A stretch of 64,000 nucleotides of DNA, taken from Limivivens sp934393555 (GTDB taxonomy: Bacteria; Bacillota; Clostridia; Lachnospirales; Lachnospiraceae). Under the pieces are notes generated by a model, which saw nothing but the letters and a program-made list of their open reading frames with translations, was not told where the DNA came from and ran no database searches. The stretch covers positions 11,659-75,658 of the forward strand of contig CAKRQP010000002.1 of the NCBI GenBank assembly GCA_934393555.1. The letters are read 5' to 3'. This document shows positions 1 through 8,751 of this stretch, in pieces. The translations under genes were made by a program, and so were the position numbers. The number at the start of each line of letters is the position of its first letter. Position 1 is the first letter of the stretch.

Positions 1-287
1 GTGACAGTAAGGAAGCAATAGAGAAGCCCCATGCAAAGGGAAGCCAGAAGGCAGCAGACCAGGGGGATCAGGATCGCCAGAAAACCATTGATCTCAGACG
101 CATCGCTTAAGGACTGCTCATAAAAGAAGGATCCTATAACGCCGCTGATGGCTCCAACGTACATGACACCGGGGATTCCAAGGTTTAAGTTACCGGATTT
201 CTCCGTCATGATCTCGCCGGTACTTCCGAACAGAAGCGGAATTCCCTGCACAACGGCTCTCGGGATAAATGCCACAAGATTGATCAT
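1..287 (-). CDS. BMP-type ABC transporter, second permease (partial)
   Basis: The start codon and about 95 codons are present; the gene runs off the left edge of the window. The N-terminus (MINLVAFIPRAVVQG, then FGSTGEIMTEKSGNLNLG) is typical of the second permease (YufQ/NupQ-like) of BMP-family nucleoside or purine importers, and at least two hydrophobic segments follow. Its ATG shares one base with the TGA stop of the upstream permease (TGATG), so translation is probably coupled. By family knowledge it forms the membrane channel with the other permease. The substrate cannot be read from the sequence, although the purine riboswitch upstream of the operon points to purines or nucleosides. Confidence 0.88.
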   Translation of the reverse strand, partial: MINLVAFIPRAVVQGIPLLFGSTGEIMTEKSGNLNLGIPGVMYVGAISGVIGSFFYEQSLSDASEINGFLAILIPLVCCLLASLCMGLLYCFLTV

Positions 288-1393
288 CAGTTCTCAGCTC
301 CTTTCTCTGATTTTTTTCGGAAGTGGATCTTATAGGAAATAAAGAACTCACAGCCGATGATAAAGAACAGGATGATACCTGTCAGAATATCCGCAAAGGA
401 CTGGTTCAGTCCGAAGGTTGTGGAAATCTCACTGGCTCCTCTGTTCAAAAATACGATGAGAAAACTGGTAAACGCCATGGTGAAGGGATTGAATTTTGCC
501 ATCCAGGAAACCATAACAGCCGTAAAGCCCTGACCGTTTGCAATGGTGGTCGTAACCGTATGGTTGATCCCGCCTACCAGAAGAAGTCCTACCATACCGC
601 AGACCGCACCGGAAAGCACCATGGTACGCATAATGACTTTTTCTACTTTGATTCCCACATAACGGGCAGTGTTCTCACTCTCTCCCACGACAGCGATCTC
701 ATAACCATGTTTGCTGTATACAAAATAGATATAAAGAAGGATCATCATAACCACTGCGATAAGGATCGTCAGCAGATATTTGGAGCCGAACAGGTTCGGC
801 AGCCAGCCGATATTCGTCTTCTGGTTGATGATGCCGATCTTACCGGAGCCTTTAGGCATTTCCCAGACAATCGTAAAAAAGGCAACCAGCTGAGTCGCAA
901 TGTAGTTCATCATCAGTGTGGACAGCGTCTCATTGGTGTTCCATTTCGCCTTGAAGAACGCAGGGATCAGTCCCCAGACAGCTCCTGCTGCCAGGCTGGT
1001 GACAAACATCAGAAGGATGATCAGAGCATTGGGAAGCTTTCCGGCCAGGCAGATCATGCAGGCGGCAGCCGCAAGACCACCGATCAGCACCTGTCCTTCA
1101 CCGCCGATGTTCCAGAAACGCATCCGGAAAGCCGGTGTCAGTGCCAGTGAGATCAGAAGCAGGATCGCCACATTCTGGAACGTGATCCAGCTCTTTCTGG
1201 CTGTTCCGAAGGCTCCCATGAAAATGGTCGCATACACCTGTACCGGATTGATACCGGTAAGAACCGTTGTCAGGATACCACAGACCACAAGAGCTGCGAG
1301 AATTGCCAGAAGGCGGATCCTTAAGCCGCGCTGCCAGGGAAGGGCATCTCTTTTTACGATATGAAACAGAGGTTCCTTGACTTTACTGTTCAT
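287..1393 (-). CDS. BMP-type ABC transporter, first permease
   Basis: A 368-residue polytopic membrane protein of the BPD_transp_2 (RbsC/YufP-like) family, with about eight to ten hydrophobic segments and the family-typical stretch FWNIGGEGQVLIGG near residue 90. I place the start at the ATG at 1393 because AGGAGG lies seven bases upstream; a GTG three codons earlier has no such site. The start overlaps the stop of the ATP-binding gene by 11 bases, and its own stop overlaps the next permease. It is one of two membrane subunits of an importer probably specific for nucleosides or purine bases; the specificity is inferred from family and riboswitch. Confidence 0.92.
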   Translation of the reverse strand: MNSKVKEPLFHIVKRDALPWQRGLRIRLLAILAALVVCGILTTVLTGINPVQVYATIFMGAFGTARKSWITFQNVAILLLISLALTPAFRMRFWNIGGEGQVLIGGLAAAACMICLAGKLPNALIILLMFVTSLAAGAVWGLIPAFFKAKWNTNETLSTLMMNYIATQLVAFFTIVWEMPKGSGKIGIINQKTNIGWLPNLFGSKYLLTILIAVVMMILLYIYFVYSKHGYEIAVVGESENTARYVGIKVEKVIMRTMVLSGAVCGMVGLLLVGGINHTVTTTIANGQGFTAVMVSWMAKFNPFTMAFTSFLIVFLNRGASEISTTFGLNQSFADILTGIILFFIIGCEFFISYKIHFRKKSEKGAEN

Positions 1394-2921
1394 TTTCTGC
1401 ACCTCCTATGCGGGTCATCATCATGCCCACGGTATTTTTATCCGTTGTCCTTCCTTCTACAATGCCGCTGACCTCTCCTCCGCAGAGCACCAGGATCCGG
1501 TCGGAAAGCTCCAGAAGCACATCCAGGTCTTCGCCGACGAAAATAACGGCGGTTCCTTTTTTCTTCTGCTCATTGATGAGATTGTAGATCGTATGGGAAG
1601 AGTTGATATCCAGTCCACGGACTGCATAGGCAGTCATCAGCACGGTCGGGCTGGAAGCGATCTCACGTCCGACCAGGACCTTCTGCACATTTCCGCCGGA
1701 AAGACGTCTGACCGGAGTGGAAAGACCGGGCGTTACAACCTCCAGCTCATCCACTACCGCCTGTGCAAGCTCTTTCGGAGCCTTACGGTCTGTAAATACG
1801 GAATGACCTTTCTGGAAGGAACGGAGCATCATGTTGTCGGTAAGATCCATGTCCCCTACCAGACCCATACCAAGACGGTCCTCCGGAACAAAAGAAAGAG
1901 ACACACCCATATCCATGATCTCTCTGGGATCCCTGCCGATGAGTTCTTCTCTGGTTCCGTTTTCTTCTATATAAGTAATGCTTCCTGACTCCGTAGACTG
2001 AAGACCGGCAATGGCTTCCAGAAGCTCTTTCTGTCCGCAGCCGGAAATACCGGCGATACCAAGGATCTCACCGCTTCTGGCCGTGAAGGAAACATCCTTC
2101 AGTTTTACGATCCCGTCTTCTGTTTTTACAGTCAGTCCTTTGACTTCCAGTCTCGGCTGCGGGTTCACCGGTTCCGGACGTTCAATGTTCAGTGTGACCT
2201 TGTGGCCCACCATCCGGTTGGTCATGTCCTCCGCATTGGTGTCCTTCGTTGCAACATCACCTTCAAAGCAGCCATGCCGCAGCACTGCCACACGGTCAGA
2301 AAGGCTTTCCACCTCATGCATCTTATGGGTGATGATGATGATCGCTTTTCCGTCATCTCTCATGTTCCGGAGTACTTTGAAAAGCTTCTCTGTCTCCTGT
2401 GGCGTCAGTACTGCCGTAGGCTCATCCAGGATCAGGATGTCTGCTCCGCGGTAAAGGACCTTGATGATTTCCACGGTCTGTTTCTGGGAAACAGACATAT
2501 TGTAGATCTTCTGATCCGGATCCACTTCAAATCCGTATTTGTCACAGATCTCTTTTATCTTTGCGGAAGCCTCTTTCAGATTCAGACGCCCCTTCATACC
2601 CAAAACGATATTCTCTGCCGCTGTCAGTACATCGATCAGTTTAAAATGCTGATGTACCATACCGATCCCGCAGGCATAGGCATCCTTCGGCGAACGGATC
2701 ACCGTCTCTTTTCCATTGATAAAAATCTGTCCTTCATCCGGAAAATAAATTCCGGAAAGCATATTCATCAGGGTCGTTTTTCCGCTGCCGTTCTCGCCCA
2801 GCAGAGCCAGGATCTCTCCTTTGTAAATCTCAAGGTTTACTTTGTCGCTGGCAAGTACAGACCCAAATCTCTTGGTGATATTTTTCATCGTCACCGCAGC
2901 TGTTTTTCCCTTCAAGCTCAT
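1383..2921 (-). CDS. BMP-type ABC transporter, ATP-binding protein
   Basis: 512 residues with two tandem ABC domains, as in RbsA/YufO proteins. The first has Walker A GENGSGKTT and Walker B LILDEPTAVL. The second has the degenerate Walker A of this family (GIAGISGCGQKEL) and a Walker B region lacking the usual DE pair (LMTAYAVRGLDI), which is normal for the second half of RbsA-type ATPases. The start at 2921 follows AAGGAGGAT; an upstream in-frame start lies within the intercistronic hairpin and is less likely. It powers import through the two permeases encoded next in the operon. Confidence 0.93.
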   Translation of the reverse strand: MSLKGKTAAVTMKNITKRFGSVLASDKVNLEIYKGEILALLGENGSGKTTLMNMLSGIYFPDEGQIFINGKETVIRSPKDAYACGIGMVHQHFKLIDVLTAAENIVLGMKGRLNLKEASAKIKEICDKYGFEVDPDQKIYNMSVSQKQTVEIIKVLYRGADILILDEPTAVLTPQETEKLFKVLRNMRDDGKAIIIITHKMHEVESLSDRVAVLRHGCFEGDVATKDTNAEDMTNRMVGHKVTLNIERPEPVNPQPRLEVKGLTVKTEDGIVKLKDVSFTARSGEILGIAGISGCGQKELLEAIAGLQSTESGSITYIEENGTREELIGRDPREIMDMGVSLSFVPEDRLGMGLVGDMDLTDNMMLRSFQKGHSVFTDRKAPKELAQAVVDELEVVTPGLSTPVRRLSGGNVQKVLVGREIASSPTVLMTAYAVRGLDINSSHTIYNLINEQKKKGTAVIFVGEDLDVLLELSDRILVLCGGEVSGIVEGRTTDKNTVGMMMTRIGGAENEQ

Positions 2922-2949
2922 ATCCTCCTTATCTATTATAACGCACAAA

Positions 2950-2981
2950 GGGGCGGTGCTGCGAAAGCGCTGCACCACCCC
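2950..2981 (-). terminator. Intercistronic hairpin between binding protein and ATPase genes
   Basis: A ten-base-pair stem (GGGGTGGTGC with GCACCGCCCC, one G-U pair) has a further three-pair inner stem, and TTTGTG follows on the minus strand. It sits in the 77-base gap after the binding-protein gene. The weak T-run suggests a leaky terminator or 3' end stabiliser, a known way to make more binding protein than ATPase; that role is inferred. Confidence 0.6.
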
Positions 2982-2998
2982 GTTCCGTCTTTGCAGAA

Positions 2999-4201
2999 TC
3001 AGAACTGTGTATCCAGAAGGGTAATACCATCGATCTGAACATCGAAATAAGGAGCTGAACGGAAGCCCTCTGCGGACTCATGGAAGTATCCGTCAGAAAC
3101 TGCCTCATGGTCTCCCTCATAATCAGCATCGGTATCCACGTCTGCCATGTAGGAATCCAGTGTCTTTCCATCTACGGTAAAGGTAGAGATGTCAAACACA
3201 TGCAGAGAACCGTCTTCCAGTTTTGCAGCTGCCTCATCGATCGCTTCCTGGGTTCCCTCTGCAACAGATTTTCCAAGGCTTGTCAGCTCAACAGAGCCTG
3301 TCTTGAGGTCTCCTGTCCAGTCTGCGTCAATGGCATCGCCGCTCTCTACGCAACCCATTGCATACTCGAAATACGGTGCCCAGTTGATCCTGGAAGAAAC
3401 AAGGAAGGTATTCGGGCAGGCACTCTCGGTGCTTCCGTTGTAGGAAACGTTGGGAACACCGGCAGTCTCGCAGGCAGTCGGAGCACCCATGGAATCAGCA
3501 TGCTGGCTGATCAGCACACAGCCGTCATCGATCAGTTTGTTTGCTCCCTCTTTCTCAGCTGTCTCGTCATACCAGGAACCGGTAAAGGTAACCTCCATGG
3601 TAACGCTGGGGCATACAGAACGGGCACCCAGGAAGAAGGAAGTATATCCGGAAATAACCTCTGCATAGGTATAGGCGCCGACATAACCCATCTTTGCCTG
3701 ATCCTCGGTGATCTCACCGTCAGCGATCATCTCATTGAGTTTCATACCTGCGGTGATACCAGCCAGGTAACGTCCCTCATAAATAGAAGCAAAAGCATTG
3801 TGGAAGTTGTCAAGTCCTTCCGTATGTGCCTTGGTTCCGGTCGCATGGCAGAACTGCACATCCGGGAACTCTCTTGCTGCCTCGATGATGTAATCCTCAT
3901 GACCGAAGCTGTCTGCAAATACGAAGTTGCAGCCGGCATCTGCCAGCTCGCAGGCAGCATCATATGCTTCCTGACCCTCGGGGATACCGGTTTTGAACAC
4001 ATACTCGATCCCCATTTTCTCACAGGCCTCTTTGGCAGCGTTGATGAAGTTCAGGTCGTAGGTGGAGTTCTCATCATGCAGGAAAATAAAACCTGCCTTT
4101 ACGGTTGTTCCTTCATCCGCACTGCTGGTCACACCGGCAGATGCGCTGAGAGTAAGCATTACTGCTGCGGTTGCTGCAACCCACTTAACACTCTTTTTCA
4201 T
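2999..4201 (-). CDS. BMP-family substrate-binding protein
   Basis: 400 residues, member of the BMP/Med/PnrA family that binds nucleosides or purines outside the cell. A signal peptide (MKKSVKWVAATAAVML, then TLSASAG) covers about residues 1-22, followed by a periplasmic-binding fold containing GFIFLHDENSTYD, FADSFGHEDYI and GRYLAGITAG. Unusually there is no cysteine near the end of the signal peptide, so the lipobox expected for Gram-positive binding proteins is missing and an AxA-like signal peptidase I site (SASA) is seen instead. It is first in the operon, behind the riboswitch, with AGGAGAAGAGC before its ATG. The function is a family assignment; the ligand is inferred. Confidence 0.9.
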   Translation of the reverse strand: MKKSVKWVAATAAVMLTLSASAGVTSSADEGTTVKAGFIFLHDENSTYDLNFINAAKEACEKMGIEYVFKTGIPEGQEAYDAACELADAGCNFVFADSFGHEDYIIEAAREFPDVQFCHATGTKAHTEGLDNFHNAFASIYEGRYLAGITAGMKLNEMIADGEITEDQAKMGYVGAYTYAEVISGYTSFFLGARSVCPSVTMEVTFTGSWYDETAEKEGANKLIDDGCVLISQHADSMGAPTACETAGVPNVSYNGSTESACPNTFLVSSRINWAPYFEYAMGCVESGDAIDADWTGDLKTGSVELTSLGKSVAEGTQEAIDEAAAKLEDGSLHVFDISTFTVDGKTLDSYMADVDTDADYEGDHEAVSDGYFHESAEGFRSAPYFDVQIDGITLLDTQF

Positions 4202-4358
4202 TGCTCTTCTCCTTTACTTTCACTCAATAGTATTGTTGTGTAAGTGCACCTGAATGATATCCGAAATATGCCGGATCACGGCAGCTGAGAAATTTTCAAG
4301 TGCTGCCTGATACTCCACCCTGCGGACAAGACGACCCGCCTCTTCTGCACATGGGAAC

Positions 4359-4393
4359 AAAAAAATGCAGATGTACAAATCCCTGACATCTGC
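4359..4393 (-). terminator. Riboswitch-controlled intrinsic terminator
   Basis: On the minus strand GCAGATGT pairs perfectly with ACATCTGC (eight pairs, 11-base loop) and is followed by A and seven T. It lies between the purine aptamer and the binding-protein gene. A competing fold pairs TTGCG and CTAT of the aptamer 3' side (4413-4422) with ATAG (4401-4404) and CGCAG (4390-4394), the last overlapping the terminator's 5' arm. This predicts termination when ligand holds the aptamer together. Confidence 0.88.
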
Positions 4394-4407
4394 GTTCTTT
4401 CTATCGG

Positions 4408-4476
4408 ACCCAATAGTCGCAACTGAACGGCGTGCGGTAGAAACGTCTGAACCTTCTTCACAGACCTATATCGGAT
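4408..4476 (-). ncRNA. Guanine-class purine riboswitch aptamer
   Basis: Aligned by eye to the B. subtilis xpt aptamer, all segments have matching lengths. P1 pairs ATCCGATA (4469-4476) with TATTGGGT (4408-4415). J2/3 contains the invariant GTTTCTACC (4436-4444). J3/1 reads GACTAT with C at the specificity position, as in guanine/hypoxanthine binders rather than adenine ones. The seven-base L2 keeps the two G residues and L3 starts CCGT, the pairs needed for the kissing loops. The tops of P2 and P3 are weak. It precedes a terminator and a BMP-family importer, so purine-repressed uptake is the obvious reading. Confidence 0.87.
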
Positions 4477-4491
4477 AACATTACTATCTGA

Positions 4492-4520
4492 ATTTTAGCA
4501 ATCTAGCCGCCATTTGTCAA
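4492..4520 (-). promoter_or_regulatory. Sigma-A promoter of the BMP transporter operon
   Basis: TTGACA (4515-4520), a 17-base spacer and TAAAAT (4492-4497) on the minus strand; transcription would begin just before the riboswitch P1. Confidence 0.82.
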
Positions 4521-4652
4521 ACGAAATGACAGCCAAAAACAGTTTTCGGCACATATGTTAAAAACAGGTAAAATTTCGGTCATTTCTTGGCTAATTCGAC
4601 AAAGAATGACTTTTGGTTTTTTCAAGAAGTCTTGCCATAGGAAGGTGACCGG
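4521..4652. other. Intergenic stretch between suf operon and BMP operon
   Basis: This is AT-rich sequence downstream of sufU. I see no ORF with a ribosome binding site and no convincing intrinsic terminator for the suf transcript here. Together with the riboswitch leader at 4202-4520 it forms the longest gene-free stretch of the window. Confidence 0.5.
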
Positions 4653-5090
4653 TTATTCTTTGATCTCTTTCCCGCCCAGGAGGTCTTCCATGGTGTGCCA
4701 GCCGAGGACAGCGCATTTGACGCGGGCGGGCATTTTTGAGATGTCTTCCAGAGACATGGCTTCTTCCAGGGGCTCCAGTTCATCGCCTGTGGCTTCTCCT
4801 TTGATCATCCGTGAGAAGAGACCGGCGAGTTTCAGGGCTTCTTCTTTGGAACGGCCGATGATGAGATCCAGCATCATATCCACAGAGGCCTGAGAGATGG
4901 CACAGCCGCTTCCGACGAAAGCCCCGTCCACGATGATGCCGTTTTCTTCTTTGAGCTCCAGGATGATGTCATCGCCGCAGCTGGGATTTACGCCCTCCAG
5001 CACCAGATTTGCATCTTCGAGCTTTTTCTTATGAGCCGGATGCAGGTTATGGTCCGTCAAAAGTTCGTTATAAAAAGTATTATTCTGCAT
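4653..5090 (-). CDS. sufU: SufU-type iron-sulfur scaffold / sulfur-transfer protein
   Basis: 145 residues of the IscU-like SufU family. Three conserved cysteines are visible: C38 in NPSCGDD with the conserved Asp at position 40, C63 in GSGCAISQAS, and C126 in VKCAVL. An 18-20 residue insertion between the second and third cysteine regions is typical of SufU rather than IscU. In Firmicutes SufU accepts persulfide sulfur from SufS with a bound zinc. The start ATG overlaps the sufS stop by 11 bases. It is last in the suf operon. Confidence 0.95.
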   Translation of the reverse strand: MQNNTFYNELLTDHNLHPAHKKKLEDANLVLEGVNPSCGDDIILELKEENGIIVDGAFVGSGCAISQASVDMMLDLIIGRSKEEALKLAGLFSRMIKGEATGDELEPLEEAMSLEDISKMPARVKCAVLGWHTMEDLLGGKEIKE

Positions 5091-6291
5091 ATCCCATCAT
5101 CCTCCTGATTCCTTTTACCGCTTCGGTAAAGCGGTGAATATCTTCCTCGTCATTGTAAAAAGCAATGCTGGCTCTGGTAGTCACAAAGACGCCCAGGTGC
5201 TTCAGAAGCGGCTGGGCACAGTGATGGCCTGCACGCACAGCCACACCTGCTCCGTCCAGAATGGATGCGATATCGTGGGGATGCACGCCCTCCACGGTAA
5301 AGTTCACAATCCCATTATGCTCCTTTGGCTCCCGGCTTCCGATGATGCTTACATAAGGAATCTTTTTCAGTTCCTCCATAGCCTGCGTGGTCAGAGCCAG
5401 TTCTCTTTCCTGCAAAGCAGAAAAGCCAAGGGAACGGATATACTCAATGGCCGCCTTCAAAGCCCAGGCTCCGGCTCCGTTTACGGTTCCTGCCTCAAAT
5501 TTGTGAGGCAATTCTGCAAAAACAGCTTCTTCTCTTGTCACGCTTTCGATCATTTCACCGCCGGTGAGGAAGGGCGGCATCTCATCCAGAAGCTTCTCCT
5601 TTCCGTAAAGGACTCCGATCCCCATGGGTGCCATCAGTTTATGGCCGGAAAAAGCAAGAAAATCCACGTCCATCGCACGGACATCGATGGGCAGATGCGG
5701 GGCGCTCTGGGCGGCATCCACCAACACCACGCCGCCATTTCCATGAACCAGGCGGATGATCTCTTCTACCGGACTGACCCGGCCGATGACATTGGAAACA
5801 TGGGTGATGGCTGCAAATTTCGTTCGCTCCGTAATGGCTTTTTCCATCGCTTCCTTCGTATAGCTCCCATCCATCTCACAGTCCAGAAAGACCAGCTTTG
5901 CTCCCGTGACCCGGGCTGCCATCTGCCAGGGAAGCAGGTTGCTGTGGTGAGCGTCGATGCCCACCAGAAGCTCGTCTCCCGGTTTCAGCTTGTTCAAGGC
6001 ATAGCTATACGCCACCAGGTTGATACTCTCCGTGGTATTCCTGGTAAAAATGATCTCCGAAGACTTTTTTGCATGAATGAAATCCCGTACCGTTTCACGG
6101 GCTTTTTCATAGCAGTCTGTAGCATCCATTCCCAGCTGATAAAGACCTCTTAAGGGATTGGCATTGTATTTTTCATAAAATTCCCGCTCCGCGTTCAGAA
6201 CCGCCTCCGGGCGCTGGGCCGTCGCCGCATTGTCCAGATAGGCAATGGAACTGTTTCTCAGAAGCGGAAAATCTTCCTTATAACTTCTCAT
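5080..6291 (-). CDS. sufS: Cysteine desulfurase SufS
   Basis: 403 residues, class V aminotransferase fold, group II cysteine desulfurase. The PLP lysine is K218 in FLAFSGHKLMAPMG and the catalytic cysteine is C358 in RAGHHCAQP. The enzyme removes sulfur from cysteine and passes it to SufU for Fe-S assembly on SufBCD. I chose the ATG at 6291, which follows GGAGG at six bases and overlaps the end of sufD by 14 bases; an in-frame start 21 codons upstream lies within sufD and has no ribosome binding site. Confidence 0.95.
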   Translation of the reverse strand: MRSYKEDFPLLRNSSIAYLDNAATAQRPEAVLNAEREFYEKYNANPLRGLYQLGMDATDCYEKARETVRDFIHAKKSSEIIFTRNTTESINLVAYSYALNKLKPGDELLVGIDAHHSNLLPWQMAARVTGAKLVFLDCEMDGSYTKEAMEKAITERTKFAAITHVSNVIGRVSPVEEIIRLVHGNGGVVLVDAAQSAPHLPIDVRAMDVDFLAFSGHKLMAPMGIGVLYGKEKLLDEMPPFLTGGEMIESVTREEAVFAELPHKFEAGTVNGAGAWALKAAIEYIRSLGFSALQERELALTTQAMEELKKIPYVSIIGSREPKEHNGIVNFTVEGVHPHDIASILDGAGVAVRAGHHCAQPLLKHLGVFVTTRASIAFYNDEEDIHRFTEAVKGIRRMMGYAE

Positions 6292-7321
6292 GCTGTTCCT
6301 CCAGATATTTTTCCACCTGTTCTCTGACCTCGGAATACGGGATCTTTGCCGCAATGGCTTCCAGTCTGGCGCCGGCGATCATAGCCTCCGCCGCTTCCTT
6401 CGTAAAGCCACGGCTCATCAGGTAAAACATCGTCTTCTCGTCCAGTTCTCCGATGGAGGCTCCGTGGTTCCCTTCCACATCCTCTTCTGCGCAGAGGATC
6501 AGCGGAATGGTCTGGTTCACCACATCCTCCCCGAGAAGCAGGACGTCCTCCTTCTCATTTCCGACAGAGCCTGCACAGCCTTTCACGAAATCGATGCTGC
6601 CCCGGAAAAGCTTGAAAGCATCACCGCTCAAAACGCCGTTGCTCTCCATCAGGCTCCCGGTCTTTCTGCCCAGGTGTCTGGCCACATAGTTCATATCCAG
6701 ATGCTGACCGGAAAAACCCTGGTAGCCGATATGAGCAGTGAAGGAGCTTCCGTCCCCCTTTAAGGTCATCAGCGTTCCGGTATATACCTTTTTCGCGCCC
6801 AGTTCCATTTTGACCAGTTCCACGGAAGCATCTTTTTCCAGAAGACCTCCGATATCCGTAAGATCCAGCACTTCCGTTCCCAGCATCTGAGGCATCGTAA
6901 GCTCCACCCGGGAACCTTCCTCGGCATAAACCTTTACCTGCAGGGCAAAAGGTCTCGTTTCTTCTTTTTCAGAAGCGGAAAGAAAGGCAACCTTCAGGAT
7001 ACTGCCTTTTTTTGCATGAAGGAAATACCGGTGAAAGCTTCCATCCGGTGCGAGACGGACGATCATCGGAGTGTCCGCCGTTTTTCCTTCCTCAGAGGCG
7101 ATAACGGCGGCAGTGCTGTTTTCTCCCAGCTGATCCATATCCGGCCCCATACCGGTCTCTATCTCTCTGAAAATGCTCTGCTCTATCTCATTTTCTTCCC
7201 GGAAAGTATTTTCCTCCGGGATCTCCTGCTGCCGGAACGGCTCCACGCCGGAAAGAACGGTCTCGTTCATTTTCAGCCAGTTCCAGGTTCTGGCCGGCAG
7301 CCGGTTTACTGTCATATCCAT
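6278..7321 (-). CDS. sufD: SUF scaffold subunit SufD
   Basis: 347 residues of the SufB/SufD beta-helix family. The C-terminal part shows the family pattern GNHGASIGELDEKTMFYLMSRG followed by AAEAMIAGA, which matches the end of SufB (paralogue). SufD pairs with SufB in the SufBC2D complex that builds Fe-S clusters. The ATG at 7321 has AAAGGAG six bases upstream; an ATG at 7342 directly after the sufB stop is a possible alternative start. The gene is tightly packed between sufB and sufS. Confidence 0.92.
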   Translation of the reverse strand: MDMTVNRLPARTWNWLKMNETVLSGVEPFRQQEIPEENTFREENEIEQSIFREIETGMGPDMDQLGENSTAAVIASEEGKTADTPMIVRLAPDGSFHRYFLHAKKGSILKVAFLSASEKEETRPFALQVKVYAEEGSRVELTMPQMLGTEVLDLTDIGGLLEKDASVELVKMELGAKKVYTGTLMTLKGDGSSFTAHIGYQGFSGQHLDMNYVARHLGRKTGSLMESNGVLSGDAFKLFRGSIDFVKGCAGSVGNEKEDVLLLGEDVVNQTIPLILCAEEDVEGNHGASIGELDEKTMFYLMSRGFTKEAAEAMIAGARLEAIAAKIPYSEVREQVEKYLEEQHEKL

Positions 7322-7342
7322 AATCTGCTCCTTTCCCGGCAT

Positions 7343-8749
7343 TTAACCGATGCTTCCTTTCATCTCAAGCTGAATCAGGTTGTTCATTTCCACGGCGTAC
7401 TCCAGCGGCAGCTCTTTGGACACATTGTCTGCGAAACCGCTGACGATCATCGCCCGGGCATCCTCCTCCGGGATTCCTCTGGACATCAGGTAAAAGACCG
7501 CATCATCACTGATTTTACCGATCTTTGCCTCATGTCCCACGTTGGCATCCTTCGTACGGATATCCATGGCCGGGATCGTGTCTGACCTGGAAATATCATC
7601 CAGCATCAGAGACTGGCAGGAGACAGCCGCCTTGCTCTTCGGCGCATTCTTGGTGATGACTACAGAGCTTCGGAACGTACTGATGCCGCCGTCCTTGGAG
7701 ATGGAACGCGTATTGATATAGGAAGAAGTCTCAGGGGCCGCATGAACCACCTTTGCTCCTGTGTCCAGATTTTGTCCTTTTCCTGCAAAAGTGATACCGG
7801 TAAACTCCATCCGGGAGCCTTTTCCTTTCAGGATCGTCATGGGGTACAGATACGATGTATGAGAACCGAAGGAACCGGAAACCCATTCGATCGTACCGCC
7901 TTCCGCTACCGTGGCCCGCTTGGTGTTCAGGTTATACATGTTTTTGGACCAGTTTTCGATCGTGGAATAACGAAGCTTTGCATTTTTCCCTACGAAAAGT
8001 TCCACGCAGCCCGCGTGAAGGTTGGCCACGTTGTATTTCGGTGCGGAACAGCCCTCGATGAAATGCAGGCTTGCGCCTTCATCCACAATGATCAGCGTGT
8101 GTTCAAACTGGCCGGCTCCCGGAGCATTCAGCCGGAAATAGGACTGCAATGGAATCTCCACGCTGACGCCGGGCGGCACATAAACAAATGAACCGCCGGA
8201 CCAGACCGCTCCGTGAAGGGCTGCAAATTTATGGTCGTTCGGTTTTACCAGCTTCATGAAGTGGGTCCGGATCATTTCCGCATATTCGCCGTGCATCGCG
8301 CTTTCCAGATCCGTGTAGATCACGCCCTGGGCGGCAACCTCTTCTTTTACGTTGTGATACACCAGCTCGGAATCGTACTGGGCTCCCACACCTGCCAGCG
8401 ATTTCCGCTCGGCCTGTGGAATCCCCAGCCGCTCAAAGGTATCCTTGATATCCTCCGGCACATCGGACCATTTGGCGCTCATTTTCGTATTGGGACGGAC
8501 ATAGGTTACGATCTGATCCATGTTCAGGTCATCGATGGGCGGTCCCCAGTCCGGAATCTTCATGGAATGATAGATCTGCAGGGACTGCAGACGGAAAAGC
8601 TGCATCCAGGCAGGGTCGTTTTTCTCTTTGGAGATCTGTTCTACGATCTCAGGCGTCAGCCCTTCATTTACCCGGTAAACATCCTTTTCTTCCTTTCGAA
8701 AGTCATACATGCTCCGGTCGATATCTTCCACATATGTTTTTTCCTTCAC
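7343..8749 (-). CDS. sufB: SUF scaffold subunit SufB
   Basis: 468 residues, full length for SufB. Diagnostic stretches include WGPPIDDLNMDQIVTYV near residue 68, ISTFRSSVVITKNAPKSKA, the conserved cysteine in AVSCQSLMLDD, and GHEAKIGKISDDAVFYLMSR near the C-terminus. It is the main cluster scaffold and acts with SufC and SufD. Translation starts at a GTG (8749) two bases after the sufC stop, using GGAGGAGAT located in the sufC end; no in-frame ATG is close by, so the GTG is the best choice. Confidence 0.95.
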   Translation of the reverse strand: MKEKTYVEDIDRSMYDFRKEEKDVYRVNEGLTPEIVEQISKEKNDPAWMQLFRLQSLQIYHSMKIPDWGPPIDDLNMDQIVTYVRPNTKMSAKWSDVPEDIKDTFERLGIPQAERKSLAGVGAQYDSELVYHNVKEEVAAQGVIYTDLESAMHGEYAEMIRTHFMKLVKPNDHKFAALHGAVWSGGSFVYVPPGVSVEIPLQSYFRLNAPGAGQFEHTLIIVDEGASLHFIEGCSAPKYNVANLHAGCVELFVGKNAKLRYSTIENWSKNMYNLNTKRATVAEGGTIEWVSGSFGSHTSYLYPMTILKGKGSRMEFTGITFAGKGQNLDTGAKVVHAAPETSSYINTRSISKDGGISTFRSSVVITKNAPKSKAAVSCQSLMLDDISRSDTIPAMDIRTKDANVGHEAKIGKISDDAVFYLMSRGIPEEDARAMIVSGFADNVSKELPLEYAVEMNNLIQLEMKGSIG

Positions 8750-8751
8750 GG

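Noticed and set aside
4276..4461. 61-codon minus-strand ORF in the BMP leader
   Set aside because: It coincides with the purine riboswitch and its terminator and has no ribosome binding site.
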